In this document: in pieces, positions 18,108 to 25,510 of the stretch
How positions within the stretch are numbered: the first letter of the stretch is position 1
Layout: each line of letters begins with the position of its first letter
DNA from: Streptomyces roseirectus
Lineage (GTDB): Bacteria; Actinomycetota; Actinomycetes; Streptomycetales; Streptomycetaceae
Assembly: GCF_014489635.1 (NCBI RefSeq)
Contig: NZ_CP060828.1
Span: forward strand, 5,783,501-5,847,500
DNA length: 64,000 bases
Reading direction: 5' to 3'
The notes under the pieces: model-generated
Database searches by the model: none
What the model saw: only the letters and a program-made list of their open reading frames with translations
What the model was told of the DNA's origin: nothing
Translations under genes and position numbers: made by a program

Positions 18108-19232
18108 ATGGCAGACCTCCAGAACGAACTGCACCCCACGGCCGAGGCCGGCGAGCTGCCGCTGGAGGCACCCTTCGAGGAGACCCCGTACGCCTGCGAC
18201 CCCCTCGAACGCGCCCGCGAACTCCTCACCGACCACCCCGTCGCCGACGGCTACGGCACCCTCCCCTGGGTCCTGCGCGGCCTCCCCTGGTACGACCTCG
18301 AACTCGGCGAGAGCGCGGTCGACACGGACATCCCCCGCCTGCGCGAGGGCCAGGTGGGCGCGGTGCTGTGGGCACTGCGGCTACCGGGGGACACGGCCGA
18401 GGGGGCCGGCGGGGACGCCGGGCGGCGGGCCGTCGCCGTCACCCTCGAACAGATCGACCTCGTCCGCGCGGTCGTCGACGCGCACCCCGAGGGCCTGCGG
18501 GCCGCGCGCACCGCGGGCCAGGTCATCGACGCGCGCAACTGCGGACGCGTCGCCGTCCTCCTCGGCCCCGCCGGGGCGCCCGCGCTCGACGACTCCCTCG
18601 GCGTCCTGCGGATCCTGCACTCGCTCGGGCTGCGCGTCCTGACCCTGGCCGGCACGAGCTGGGCCAGCGAGGCGGGGCTCAGCAGGTTCGGCGAGGAGGT
18701 CGTGCGCGAGATGAACCGGCTCGGCGTCGTCGCCGACCTCTCCGGCGCCTCCGACGCGACGATCGTCCGCACGCTGACGCTCTCCAAGGCGCCGGTCCTG
18801 TGCACGCGTTCGGCCGCCCGCGCCCTGCGGCCCCACCCCGACAACCTCTCCGACGAGCTGCTGTCCGCGCTCGGCCGCGCCAAGGGCGTCTGCATGGTCC
18901 CGCTGACGGCGGACCAGACCGGGCCCGCGCTGACGGACGTCGCCGATCACCTCGACCACATCCGCGCCGTCGCCGGTCCGCACGCCGTCGCCCTCTCCGG
19001 CGTCTACGACTCGCCCGCCGCCCACCCCGAGGGCCTGCCCGACCCCTCCGCGTACCCCCACCTCGTCACCGAACTCCTGCGCCGGGGCTGGCCCGACACC
19101 GACCTCACCCTCCTCACCTGGGACAACCTCCAACGCGTCCTGCGCAACGCGGACTTCCTCTCCCGCGCCGCCCGGTCCCGCCGCGAACCGTCGACGGCGA
19201 GACTGACGGAACTGGACGGCGGCCGGGGCTGA
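18108..19232 (+). CDS. M19 dipeptidase paralogue lacking metal ligands (probable pseudoenzyme)
   Basis: This 374-residue protein aligns along its length with the dipeptidase encoded just upstream, sharing the [18 protein letters not shown] and DHLDHIRAVAG frames. Every active-site position is changed: the HxD motif reads YGT (Tyr49, Thr51), the bridging Glu is Ala155, the two zinc histidines are Gly213 and Thr233, and the catalytic Asp of GGDYDG is Val in SGVYDS. It should not bind the di-zinc centre. The frame is intact with host-like codon use, so it is being maintained, perhaps as a binding or regulatory partner. The ATG at 18108 follows a GGAG. An in-frame upstream ATG exists at 18057. 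Confidence 0.82.
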   Translation: MADLQNELHPTAEAGELPLEAPFEETPYACDPLERARELLTDHPVADGYGTLPWVLRGLPWYDLELGESAVDTDIPRLREGQVGAVLWALRLPGDTAEGAGGDAGRRAVAVTLEQIDLVRAVVDAHPEGLRAARTAGQVIDARNCGRVAVLLGPAGAPALDDSLGVLRILHSLGLRVLTLAGTSWASEAGLSRFGEEVVREMNRLGVVADLSGASDATIVRTLTLSKAPVLCTRSAARALRPHPDNLSDELLSALGRAKGVCMVPLTADQTGPALTDVADHLDHIRAVAGPHAVALSGVYDSPAAHPEGLPDPSAYPHLVTELLRRGWPDTDLTLLTWDNLQRVLRNADFLSRAARSRREPSTARLTELDGGRG

Positions 19233-19264
19233 GGCTCACCCGCTGGGCCTGAGGCTCACCCTTT

Positions 19265-19290
19265 GGGCCGGTGTTTTCCCGCACCGGCCC
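19265..19290. terminator. 9-bp GC hairpin terminator
   Basis: GGGCCGGTG at 19265-19273 pairs with CACCGGCCC at 19282-19290 around an 8-base loop, 33 bases after the stop of the dipeptidase paralogue. A 15-base direct repeat (CTGAGGCTCACCC core) lies between stop and hairpin. Confidence 0.7.
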
Positions 19291-19323
19291 CCCGCCGCCC
19301 CGCGGTTGGCTAGCGTGTCCCCC

Positions 19324-19572
19324 ATGACCGAGATGGACCATGACGCCCTGGTCGCGGACCTGCGCGTACGCACCAAGGAAGCGCTCATCCGCATCGCCAG
19401 CCTGGTCACCCAGACGGGCATCCCCTTCACCTTCGGCGAGGTCGTCTCCCTGGTCGAGGAGGGCCTGCCGCCCGACTACCCGCACCCCACCCGGGGCCTG
19501 CTGTCCCGCGAGAACATGATCACGGACATGGCCTACACGATGTTCAAGGGCCAGGCCCCGAAGGAGTACTGA
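19324..19572 (+). CDS. Small conserved hypothetical protein
   Basis: This is an 82-residue acidic, helical protein with no signal peptide or membrane segment and no motif I recognise. Its codon use is typical of the chromosome. The ATG at 19324 has no ribosome binding site, but TAGCGT at 19311-19316 lies seven bases upstream, as in leaderless genes. It converges on the UDP-glucose dehydrogenase gene with one base between the stops. Function unknown. Confidence 0.7.
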   Translation: MTEMDHDALVADLRVRTKEALIRIASLVTQTGIPFTFGEVVSLVEEGLPPDYPHPTRGLLSRENMITDMAYTMFKGQAPKEY

Positions 19573-19573
19573 C

Positions 19574-20917
19574 TCAGGCGGTAGGCCGTCCCATCCCCCG
19601 GTAGACCCACCCCGCCTTGCGCCACACCGCGGGATCCAGCGCGTTGCGCCCGTCCAGGATCACCCGGCCCCGGGCGACCTCCCCCAGCGCCGCCGGGTCC
19701 AGCTCCCGGAACTCCCGCCACTCCGTGAGGTGCAGGACGACATCGGCGCCGCGCACGGCGTCCAGCGCCGAGTCGGCGTACCCGAGCGTGGGGAAGAGGC
19801 GGCGCGCGTTGTCCATCCCCTTGGGGTCGTAGACGGTCACCTGCCCGCCCTGGAGATGGATCTGCCCGGCGACGTTGAGCGCGGGCGAGTCACGGACGTC
19901 GTCGGAGTCGGGCTTGAACGCCGCGCCCAGCACGGCCACCCGCTTGCCCAGGAACGCCCCGCCCCCCAGCGCCTCCCGGGCCATCTCCACCATCTGTCCC
20001 CGCCGGCGCATGTTGATGGAGTCGATCTCCCGCAGGAACGTGAGCGCCTGGTCCGCCCCCAGCTCCCCGGCACGGGCCATGAACGCCCGGATGTCCTTGG
20101 GCAGACACCCGCCCCCGAACCCGATCCCGGCCCGCAGGAACTTGTGCCCGATCCGGTCGTCGTACCCGATCGCCTCGGCGAGCTTCGCGACGTCCCCCCC
20201 GGCCGCCTCGCACACCTCGGCCATCGCGTTGATGAAGGAGATCTTCGTCGCGAGGAACGAGTTCGCGGAGGTCTTGACCAACTCGGCGGTGGGGAAGTCG
20301 GTGACGACGAACGGCGTCCCGGCGGCGATCGGCATCGCGTACACCTCGCGCAGCAGCCCCTCGGCCCGCTCGCTGCGCACCCCGACGACGACCCGGTCCG
20401 GCCGCAGCGTGTCCTGCACGGCGAACCCCTCCCGCAGGAACTCGGGGTTCCAGGCCAGCTCGGCCCCGGCCCCGGCGGGCGCGTGCTCGGCGAGGTAGGC
20501 CGCGAGCCGCGCCGCCGACCCGACGGGCACCGTCGACTTCCCGACGACGAGCGTGGGCCGGTCGAGGTGCGGCGCGAGCGAGGCGATCGCGGCGTCGACG
20601 TACGACATGTCCGCGGCGTACTCACCGTGCCGCTGCGGGGTGTTGACGCACACGAAGTGGACGTCCCCGAAGGCGGCGGCCTCCGCGAAGTCGAGCGTGA
20701 ACCTGAGCCGCCCGGACGACCCCTCGATCCCGGCGACGTGCTGCCTCAGCAGCTCTTCGAGGCCGGGCTCGTACATCGGGACCTCGCCCCGCTGGAGCAT
20801 CTCGACCTTCTCCGGCACGACGTCGAGCCCCAGCACCTCGAACCCCAGCTCGGCCATGGCCGCCGCGTGCGTCGCGCCGAGGTAACCGGTGCCGATCACG
20901 GTGATCTTGAGGCTCAT
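19574..20917 (-). CDS. UDP-glucose/GDP-mannose dehydrogenase family protein, probable UDP-glucose 6-dehydrogenase
   Basis: The 447-residue protein has an N-terminal NAD-binding fold (ITVIGTGYLGATHAAAMAELG), a central helix bundle with KTSANSFLATKISFINAMAE and the active-site FGGGCLPKD (Cys271), and a C-terminal domain with VAVLGAAFKPDSDDVRDSPA. It oxidises a nucleotide sugar twice to the uronic acid, supplying UDP-glucuronate for surface polymers. The family also includes GDP-mannose dehydrogenases, and substrate cannot be settled from sequence alone. Monocistronic, divergent from the acyl-CoA dehydrogenase gene. Confidence 0.9.
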   Translation of the reverse strand: MSLKITVIGTGYLGATHAAAMAELGFEVLGLDVVPEKVEMLQRGEVPMYEPGLEELLRQHVAGIEGSSGRLRFTLDFAEAAAFGDVHFVCVNTPQRHGEYAADMSYVDAAIASLAPHLDRPTLVVGKSTVPVGSAARLAAYLAEHAPAGAGAELAWNPEFLREGFAVQDTLRPDRVVVGVRSERAEGLLREVYAMPIAAGTPFVVTDFPTAELVKTSANSFLATKISFINAMAEVCEAAGGDVAKLAEAIGYDDRIGHKFLRAGIGFGGGCLPKDIRAFMARAGELGADQALTFLREIDSINMRRRGQMVEMAREALGGGAFLGKRVAVLGAAFKPDSDDVRDSPALNVAGQIHLQGGQVTVYDPKGMDNARRLFPTLGYADSALDAVRGADVVLHLTEWREFRELDPAALGEVARGRVILDGRNALDPAVWRKAGWVYRGMGRPTA

Positions 20918-21053
20918 GAACGCTCCACAGGGGTACGGCCGGACGTGCGCTGCCTGAGCATAGTCGGGGCGTGCGCGGGCCCCTCACCGGGCAGATTCCT
21001 CCTTGTCGCGTAGCTCACGTATCCGTCCCGGGGGCGGGCCCCTAAACTTTGAG

Positions 21054-21067
21054 TTACTTAACGGTAA
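21054..21067. promoter_or_regulatory. TTAC-N6-GTAA inverted repeat upstream of the acyl-CoA dehydrogenase
   Basis: TTAC at 21054-21057 and GTAA at 21064-21067 lie about 20-33 bases before the ATG, in a locally AT-rich patch unusual for this genome. The position overlaps the expected promoter, so a repressor of the TetR or GntR type is plausible. No regulator gene is nearby. Confidence 0.4.
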
Positions 21068-21086
21068 TTAGCGTCGTCTGGAGTGA

Positions 21087-22250
21087 ATGACCTTGGCCGG
21101 ATCGGCTGATTTCGACCTGTACCGCCCGTCCGAGGAGCACGACATGCTCCGCGACGCGGTCCGCGCACTCTCCGAGGCCAAGATCGCGCCCTTCGCCGCC
21201 GCGGTCGACGAGGAGGCCCGCTTCCCCCAGGAGGCGCTGGACGCCCTCGTCGCGAACGACCTGCACGCCGTGCACGTCCCGGAGGAGTACGGCGGCGCCG
21301 GCGCCGACGCGCTCGCCACCGTCATCGTCATCGAGGAGGTGGCCCGCGCCTGCGTCTCCTCCTCCCTCATCCCGGCGGTCAACAAGCTCGGCTCGCTCCC
21401 GGTGATCCTCTCCGGCTCCGAGGAGCTGAAGAAGAAGTACCTGGGCCCGCTGGCCAAGGGCGACGCGATGTTCTCCTACTGCCTCTCCGAGCCCGAGGCC
21501 GGCTCCGACGCGGCCGGCATGAAGACCCGCGCCGTGCGCGACGGCGACCACTGGATCCTCAACGGCGTCAAGCGCTGGATCACCAACGCGGGCGTCTCCG
21601 AGTACTACACGGTCCTCGCGGTCACCGACCCCGAGAAGCGCTCCAAGGGGATCTCCGCGTTCGTCGTCGAGAAGTCCGACGAGGGCGTCTCCTTCGGCGC
21701 CCCCGAGAAGAAGCTCGGCATCAAGGGCTCCCCGACCCGCGAGGTCTACTTCGACAACGTCCGCATCCCCGCGGACCGCATGATCGGCGCCGAGGGCACC
21801 GGCTTCGCCACCGCGATGAAGACCCTCGACCACACCCGCATCACCATCGCCGCCCAGGCCCTCGGCGTCGCCCAGGGCGCCTTCGACTACGCCAAGGGCT
21901 ACGTGCGCGAGCGCAAGCAGTTCGGCAAGCCGATCGCCGACTTCCAGGGCATCCAGTTCATGCTCGCGGACATGGCCATGAAGATCTCCGCCGCCCGCGC
22001 CCTGACCTACCAGGCCGCCGCCGCCTCCGAACGCGTCGACGCCGACCTCACCTACCAGGGCGCCGCCGCCAAGTGCTTCGCCTCGGACGTCGCCATGGAG
22101 GTCACCACCGACGCCGTCCAGCTCCTCGGCGGGTACGGGTACACCCGTGACTACCCGGTCGAGCGGATGATGCGGGACGCGAAGATCACGCAGATCTACG
22201 AAGGCACGAACCAGGTCCAGCGGATCGTCATGGCCCGCAACCTGCCGTAA
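21087..22250 (+). CDS. Acyl-CoA dehydrogenase
   Basis: This 387-residue flavoenzyme introduces a trans-2 double bond into an acyl-CoA. Signatures are visible in order: YCLSEPEAGSDAAG, WITNAGVS (FAD/substrate site), the RERKQFGKPIADFQ signature and a C-terminal QIYEGTNQVQR with the catalytic Glu in the short-chain position. Substrate is probably a short or branched acyl-CoA, but this is inferred from the family only. ATG at 21087 follows GGAG. Monocistronic, with a hairpin after the stop. Confidence 0.93.
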   Translation: MTLAGSADFDLYRPSEEHDMLRDAVRALSEAKIAPFAAAVDEEARFPQEALDALVANDLHAVHVPEEYGGAGADALATVIVIEEVARACVSSSLIPAVNKLGSLPVILSGSEELKKKYLGPLAKGDAMFSYCLSEPEAGSDAAGMKTRAVRDGDHWILNGVKRWITNAGVSEYYTVLAVTDPEKRSKGISAFVVEKSDEGVSFGAPEKKLGIKGSPTREVYFDNVRIPADRMIGAEGTGFATAMKTLDHTRITIAAQALGVAQGAFDYAKGYVRERKQFGKPIADFQGIQFMLADMAMKISAARALTYQAAAASERVDADLTYQGAAAKCFASDVAMEVTTDAVQLLGGYGYTRDYPVERMMRDAKITQIYEGTNQVQRIVMARNLP

Positions 22251-22267
22251 ATCCGGTTCCGCTGTCC

Positions 22268-22295
22268 GGCCCCGGCGTCGATGATGCCGGGGGCC
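22268..22295. terminator. Hairpin terminator after the acyl-CoA dehydrogenase
   Basis: CCCCGGC at 22270-22276 pairs with GCCGGGG at 22286-22292 around a 9-base loop, about 20 bases after the stop codon. Confidence 0.65.
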
Positions 22296-22338
22296 GCGCC
22301 CTGTCCGGGGCCGGTGGGGCACGGGAACAGAGGGACCG

Positions 22339-22737
22339 ATGAGACTGACCGCCGTGACGCTGGACTGCGCCGACCCGCTTGCCCTCGCGGCCTTCTACCG
22401 CGAGGCGGCCGGCTGGGAGCCGCACCCCCGCTCCGACGACGGGTTCGCGGGGCTGACGACGTCCGACGGCCTGTTCGTCGGGTTCCAGAAGGTGGCCGGT
22501 TACCGCGCGCCCACCTGGCCCGACCAGTCGGGCGTCCCCCAGCAGGCGCACCTGGACTTCGACGTGGACGACCTCGCGCAGACGGAGGCCCGCCTGCTGG
22601 CCCTCGGCGCCACGAGACCCCCGCACGTCCCGCACGTCCCGGACGAACCCCGCTGGAGGGTTCTGCTGGACCCTGAGGGGCACCCGTTCTGCCTGACCGA
22701 GCGCAGAGCAAGCGCCGAGCCTGAACGCCGAGTCTGA
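22339..22737 (+). CDS. VOC-family (glyoxalase fold) protein, copy A gene 1
   Basis: This 132-residue protein forms one vicinal-oxygen-chelate domain built from two beta-alpha-beta3 halves (start RLTAVTLDCADPLALAAFY, end FCLTERR). VOC proteins include glyoxalases, dioxygenases and antibiotic-binding proteins, and nothing here fixes the activity. It is followed after 11 bases by a second VOC gene. Both recur in opposite orientation at 30212-30983, where this gene has lost its first residues. Confidence 0.82.
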   Translation: MRLTAVTLDCADPLALAAFYREAAGWEPHPRSDDGFAGLTTSDGLFVGFQKVAGYRAPTWPDQSGVPQQAHLDFDVDDLAQTEARLLALGATRPPHVPHVPDEPRWRVLLDPEGHPFCLTERRASAEPERRV

Positions 22738-23134
22738 GGGAGCCGCCCATGTCCGCCGTCGGCCGATTCCACTCCGTCGTCGTCGAATGCCCCGACCCGC
22801 ACGCCCTCGCCGAGTTCTACGCGGCGCTCCTCGGCGGCAAACCGGACGCGGAGAACGACGACTGGGTCGTCCTGCACACCCCCGGCGGCCCCCGCCTCGC
22901 CTTCAACCACGCCCCCGACCACGTCCCCCCGGTCTGGCCCTCCCAGCCCCACGACCAGCAGCAGTTCCACATCGACATCGACGCCGGCACCACCTGGGAC
23001 GAGATCGACACCGCCGAACACCGCGTCCTCGAACTCGGCGCACGCCCCGCACACCGGGCCGACGAGAACGACTTCCGGGTCTACCTCGACCCGGCCGGAC
23101 ACCCCTTCTGCTTGTGCAGGATCACCGACTGACG
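22368..23134 (+). repeat. Inverted duplication, copy A (VOC gene pair)
   Basis: About 770 bases holding both VOC genes are nearly identical to the reverse complement of 30212-30983. Similarity begins near codon 10 of the first gene and ends at the stop of the second gene, after which the flanks diverge at once. The second protein differs at only two positions between copies. The two copies are about 7 kb apart and could recombine to invert the segment between them. Confidence 0.88.
22749..23132 (+). CDS. VOC-family (glyoxalase fold) protein, copy A gene 2
   Basis: This 127-residue VOC protein (start GRFHSVVVECPDPHALAEFY, end HPFCLCRI) is paired with the gene upstream. It differs from the protein encoded at 30214-30597 by His/Arg near residue 8 and Asn/Ser near residue 36. 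The ATG is preceded by GAGG about nine bases upstream. The metal-ligand pattern suggests a ligand-binding or enzyme role, but no substrate is indicated. Confidence 0.82.
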   Translation: MSAVGRFHSVVVECPDPHALAEFYAALLGGKPDAENDDWVVLHTPGGPRLAFNHAPDHVPPVWPSQPHDQQQFHIDIDAGTTWDEIDTAEHRVLELGARPAHRADENDFRVYLDPAGHPFCLCRITD

Positions 23135-23293
23135 CCACTTCGGCCTCACTCGCACCATCCGAACCGAATGTCACGTTGACCCCCGTATGGGGATGTGAAC
23201 GAAGCGGGACTTTGTGTCGGCTTGGCAACAGGGGGGATCGGATTTTCCGACGGGTCTTGTATAGGGGACGGGCGCGACCGGCACACTGTGCGC

Positions 23294-24607
23294 ATGAACG
23301 ATTGGCCCGAGGGATGGTCCGGCGACAACCGAGGCGGCCGCGGCAACGCAGGCGGCGGCCACGGCTACGGCAGCGCGAACGCGCAGCCCGAGGGCGCGCA
23401 GGTGATGCGCCAGGTACGGCGCGGCCCGACGGCCCCGCCTCCGCAGGGGTACGGCGTTCCGCCGCAACAAGGCCAGTACCAGGGGCAGGGGCAGTACCAG
23501 GGTCAGCCCCAGTATCTGGACCAGGGTGCCGGCCCCCAGAGCAGCGGCTACGACGGCTACAACACCGGCCAGGTCTACGGCGGTGGCGGCGGCCAGAGCG
23601 TCGGCCGTACCGGCGGCGACCGCCCCGCCCCGAACTGGCGCAGGCGCATCAAGTGGACGGCGATCGCGGTCGCCGGCGTCCTGGTCGTCACGACCGTCGG
23701 CACGTATTTCTGGGCCGACGGCAAGCTCCGCCGCGAGGTCGACCTCTCGAAGGTCATCGACCGCCCCGACGGCGGCGACGGCACCAACTACCTGATCGTC
23801 GGCTCGGACAGCCGTGAGGGCATGTCCGCCGAGGAGAAGAAGAAGCTGCACACCGGCTCCGCCGAGGGCAAGCGCACCGACTCGATGATGATCCTGCACG
23901 TCGGCGGCAACGGCGACACGCTGATCTCGCTGCCGCGCGACTCGGACGTCGAACTGCCCTCCTTCGTCGGCTCCGAGTCCGGCAAGCGCTACGAGGGCAC
24001 CGGCCGGCACATCAAGCTGAACGCCGCCTATGCCACCGACGGCCCCGAACTCCTCGTCCGTACCGTCGAGTTCAACACCGGTCTGCGGATCGACCACTAC
24101 GTCGAGATCGGGTTCGCCGGGTTCGCGAACATCGTCGACGCGGTCGGCGGTGTGGAGATCGACATCGACAAGGCGTTCAAGGACAAGTACTCCGGCGCCG
24201 ACTTCCAGGCGGGCAAGCAGACGCTGAACGGCGAGGAGGCGCTGGCGTTCGTCCGCACCCGGCACGCGTTCGCCGCGTCCGACCTCCAGCGGACGAAGAA
24301 CCAGCAGAAGTTCCTGGCCGCGCTGGCGCACGAGGTCGCGACGCCGGGCACGGTCCTGAACCCGTTCGCGCTGTACCCGACGATGGGCGCGGGCCTCGAC
24401 TCCCTGATCGTCGACAAGGACATGGGCCTGTGGGACCTGGGCTCGATGTTCTTCGCGATGAAGGGCGTCAACGGCGGTGACGGCACCTCGATGAACATGC
24501 CGATCTCCGGCACCTCGGGCGGCAACCTCGTCTGGGACAAGTCGAAGGTCAAACAGCTCGTCAAGGAGCTCAACAACGACGAGAAGGTCACCGTCACCGG
24601 TCAGTGA
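23294..24607 (+). CDS. LytR-CpsA-Psr (LCP) family protein
   Basis: The 437-residue protein has a Gly/Gln/Tyr-rich cytoplasmic N-terminus of about 110 residues with GQYQGQ repeats. One transmembrane helix near 122-142 and an extracellular LCP domain follow (LIVGSDSRE, ISLPRDSDVELP, IKLNAAYA, VRTRHAF). LCP proteins transfer lipid-linked anionic polymers to peptidoglycan, and the conserved Arg and Asp residues are present. It lacks the LytR_C extension found in three LCP proteins at 31.4-37.6 kb. ATG at 23294 was chosen; an in-frame start at 23195 would add 33 residues of less typical composition. Confidence 0.87.
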   Translation: MNDWPEGWSGDNRGGRGNAGGGHGYGSANAQPEGAQVMRQVRRGPTAPPPQGYGVPPQQGQYQGQGQYQGQPQYLDQGAGPQSSGYDGYNTGQVYGGGGGQSVGRTGGDRPAPNWRRRIKWTAIAVAGVLVVTTVGTYFWADGKLRREVDLSKVIDRPDGGDGTNYLIVGSDSREGMSAEEKKKLHTGSAEGKRTDSMMILHVGGNGDTLISLPRDSDVELPSFVGSESGKRYEGTGRHIKLNAAYATDGPELLVRTVEFNTGLRIDHYVEIGFAGFANIVDAVGGVEIDIDKAFKDKYSGADFQAGKQTLNGEEALAFVRTRHAFAASDLQRTKNQQKFLAALAHEVATPGTVLNPFALYPTMGAGLDSLIVDKDMGLWDLGSMFFAMKGVNGGDGTSMNMPISGTSGGNLVWDKSKVKQLVKELNNDEKVTVTGQ

Positions 24608-24621
24608 CCCCCGCCCCACCG

Positions 24622-24653
24622 GGCTCCCGGCGGCCGCCCCGGCCCCGGGAGCC
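24622..24653. terminator. 9-bp hairpin after the LCP gene
   Basis: GGCTCCCGG at 24622-24630 pairs with CCGGGAGCC at 24645-24653. It separates the LCP gene from the HAD gene downstream. Confidence 0.65.
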
Positions 24654-24700
24654 GTCCCGCGTCCGGGAACCCCCCGCCTCCAGAGAGCCGTTCGACCGCC

Positions 24701-25324
24701 GTGACCCACCCCACCCCCCGCCCCTTCGACGCCGTCCTGTGCGACGTCGACAACGTCGTCCGCCGTTTCGACAGCTCCGGCGTCCACGCCCTGGAGCGCG
24801 CGGCCGGCCTCGCCGAAGGCACCACCCACAAGGTCGCGTTCGCCCGCGAGGCGATCCTCCCGGCGCTGCTGGGCCGCATCACCGGCCAGGAGTGGGCCGC
24901 GGCGATCGCCGCCGAACTCACCGGCCCGGTCGACGAGTCCACGGCCTGGGACCTCGGCCGGACCCTGCTGGAGTCCCCGTTCCACGCGGACGACGCCGTC
25001 GTCACCCTCCTGCGCCGCGCCCGCGTCCACGTCCCCCTGGTCCTCGTCACCAACGCGACCCTGGACCTCGAAGCGGACCTCGCGGCGCTGCACCTCACCG
25101 ACCTCGCGGACGACGTCGTCAGCAGCGCGCGCGTGGGCCTCGCCAAGCCCGACCCGCGGATCTACCAGCTCGCCGCCGAGCGGGCCGGCGTCCGGGCGGA
25201 ACGGTGCCTGTTCGTGGACGACATGCTGGAGAACGTCGAGGCGGCGGGGGCCCTCGGGATGACGACGGCGCACTTCCGCGAGGCGGCCGACCTGGAGCGC
25301 GCGCTGCGACCGCTGCTCGGCTGA
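24701..25324 (+). CDS. HAD-superfamily hydrolase (subfamily IA-like)
   Basis: This 207-residue haloacid-dehalogenase-like phosphatase has motif I CDVDNVVRR with the nucleophile Asp and the second Asp two residues later, motif II VTNA, the Lys of motif III in GLAKPDPRIY, and motif IV FVDDMLENV. A helical cap lies between motifs I and II. Substrate unknown. The GTG at 24701 is not preceded by a clear ribosome binding site. A possible alternative is expression without a leader. Confidence 0.82.
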   Translation: MTHPTPRPFDAVLCDVDNVVRRFDSSGVHALERAAGLAEGTTHKVAFAREAILPALLGRITGQEWAAAIAAELTGPVDESTAWDLGRTLLESPFHADDAVVTLLRRARVHVPLVLVTNATLDLEADLAALHLTDLADDVVSSARVGLAKPDPRIYQLAAERAGVRAERCLFVDDMLENVEAAGALGMTTAHFREAADLERALRPLLG

Positions 25325-25364
25325 GGAGAACGCACGGCGACATCCGTGAAGCTGCTGTGAATTT

Positions 25365-25435
25365 CTTGAGTTCTCAAGGGAATGGGGTTTCCCCGGCGGT
25401 CCCCCGAGTAACAAGATGATCCCTTCATCGGGGGA
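25365..25435. promoter_or_regulatory. Cluster of palindromes upstream of the subtilase gene
   Basis: A perfect 14-bp palindrome (CTTGAG-TT-CTCAAG) lies at 25365-25378. An 8-bp inverted repeat follows at 25400-25407 and 25428-25435 (TCCCCCGA with TCGGGGGA) around a 20-base AT-richer spacer. They sit 75-145 bases before the TTG start and probably hold the promoter and operator of the secreted protease. Confidence 0.4.
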
Positions 25436-25510
25436 TTCGACCACTCCATTCGCGATCGTCATGCGCATGCCCCCACCCCGTGGGCCGGCATGCGCGGGGG
25501 AAGGCCCACC

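Noticed and set aside
22339..23132. VOC pair as bleomycin or fosfomycin resistance genes
   Set aside because: The fold is shared by many families; neither the metal-ligand pattern nor the context supports a resistance role.
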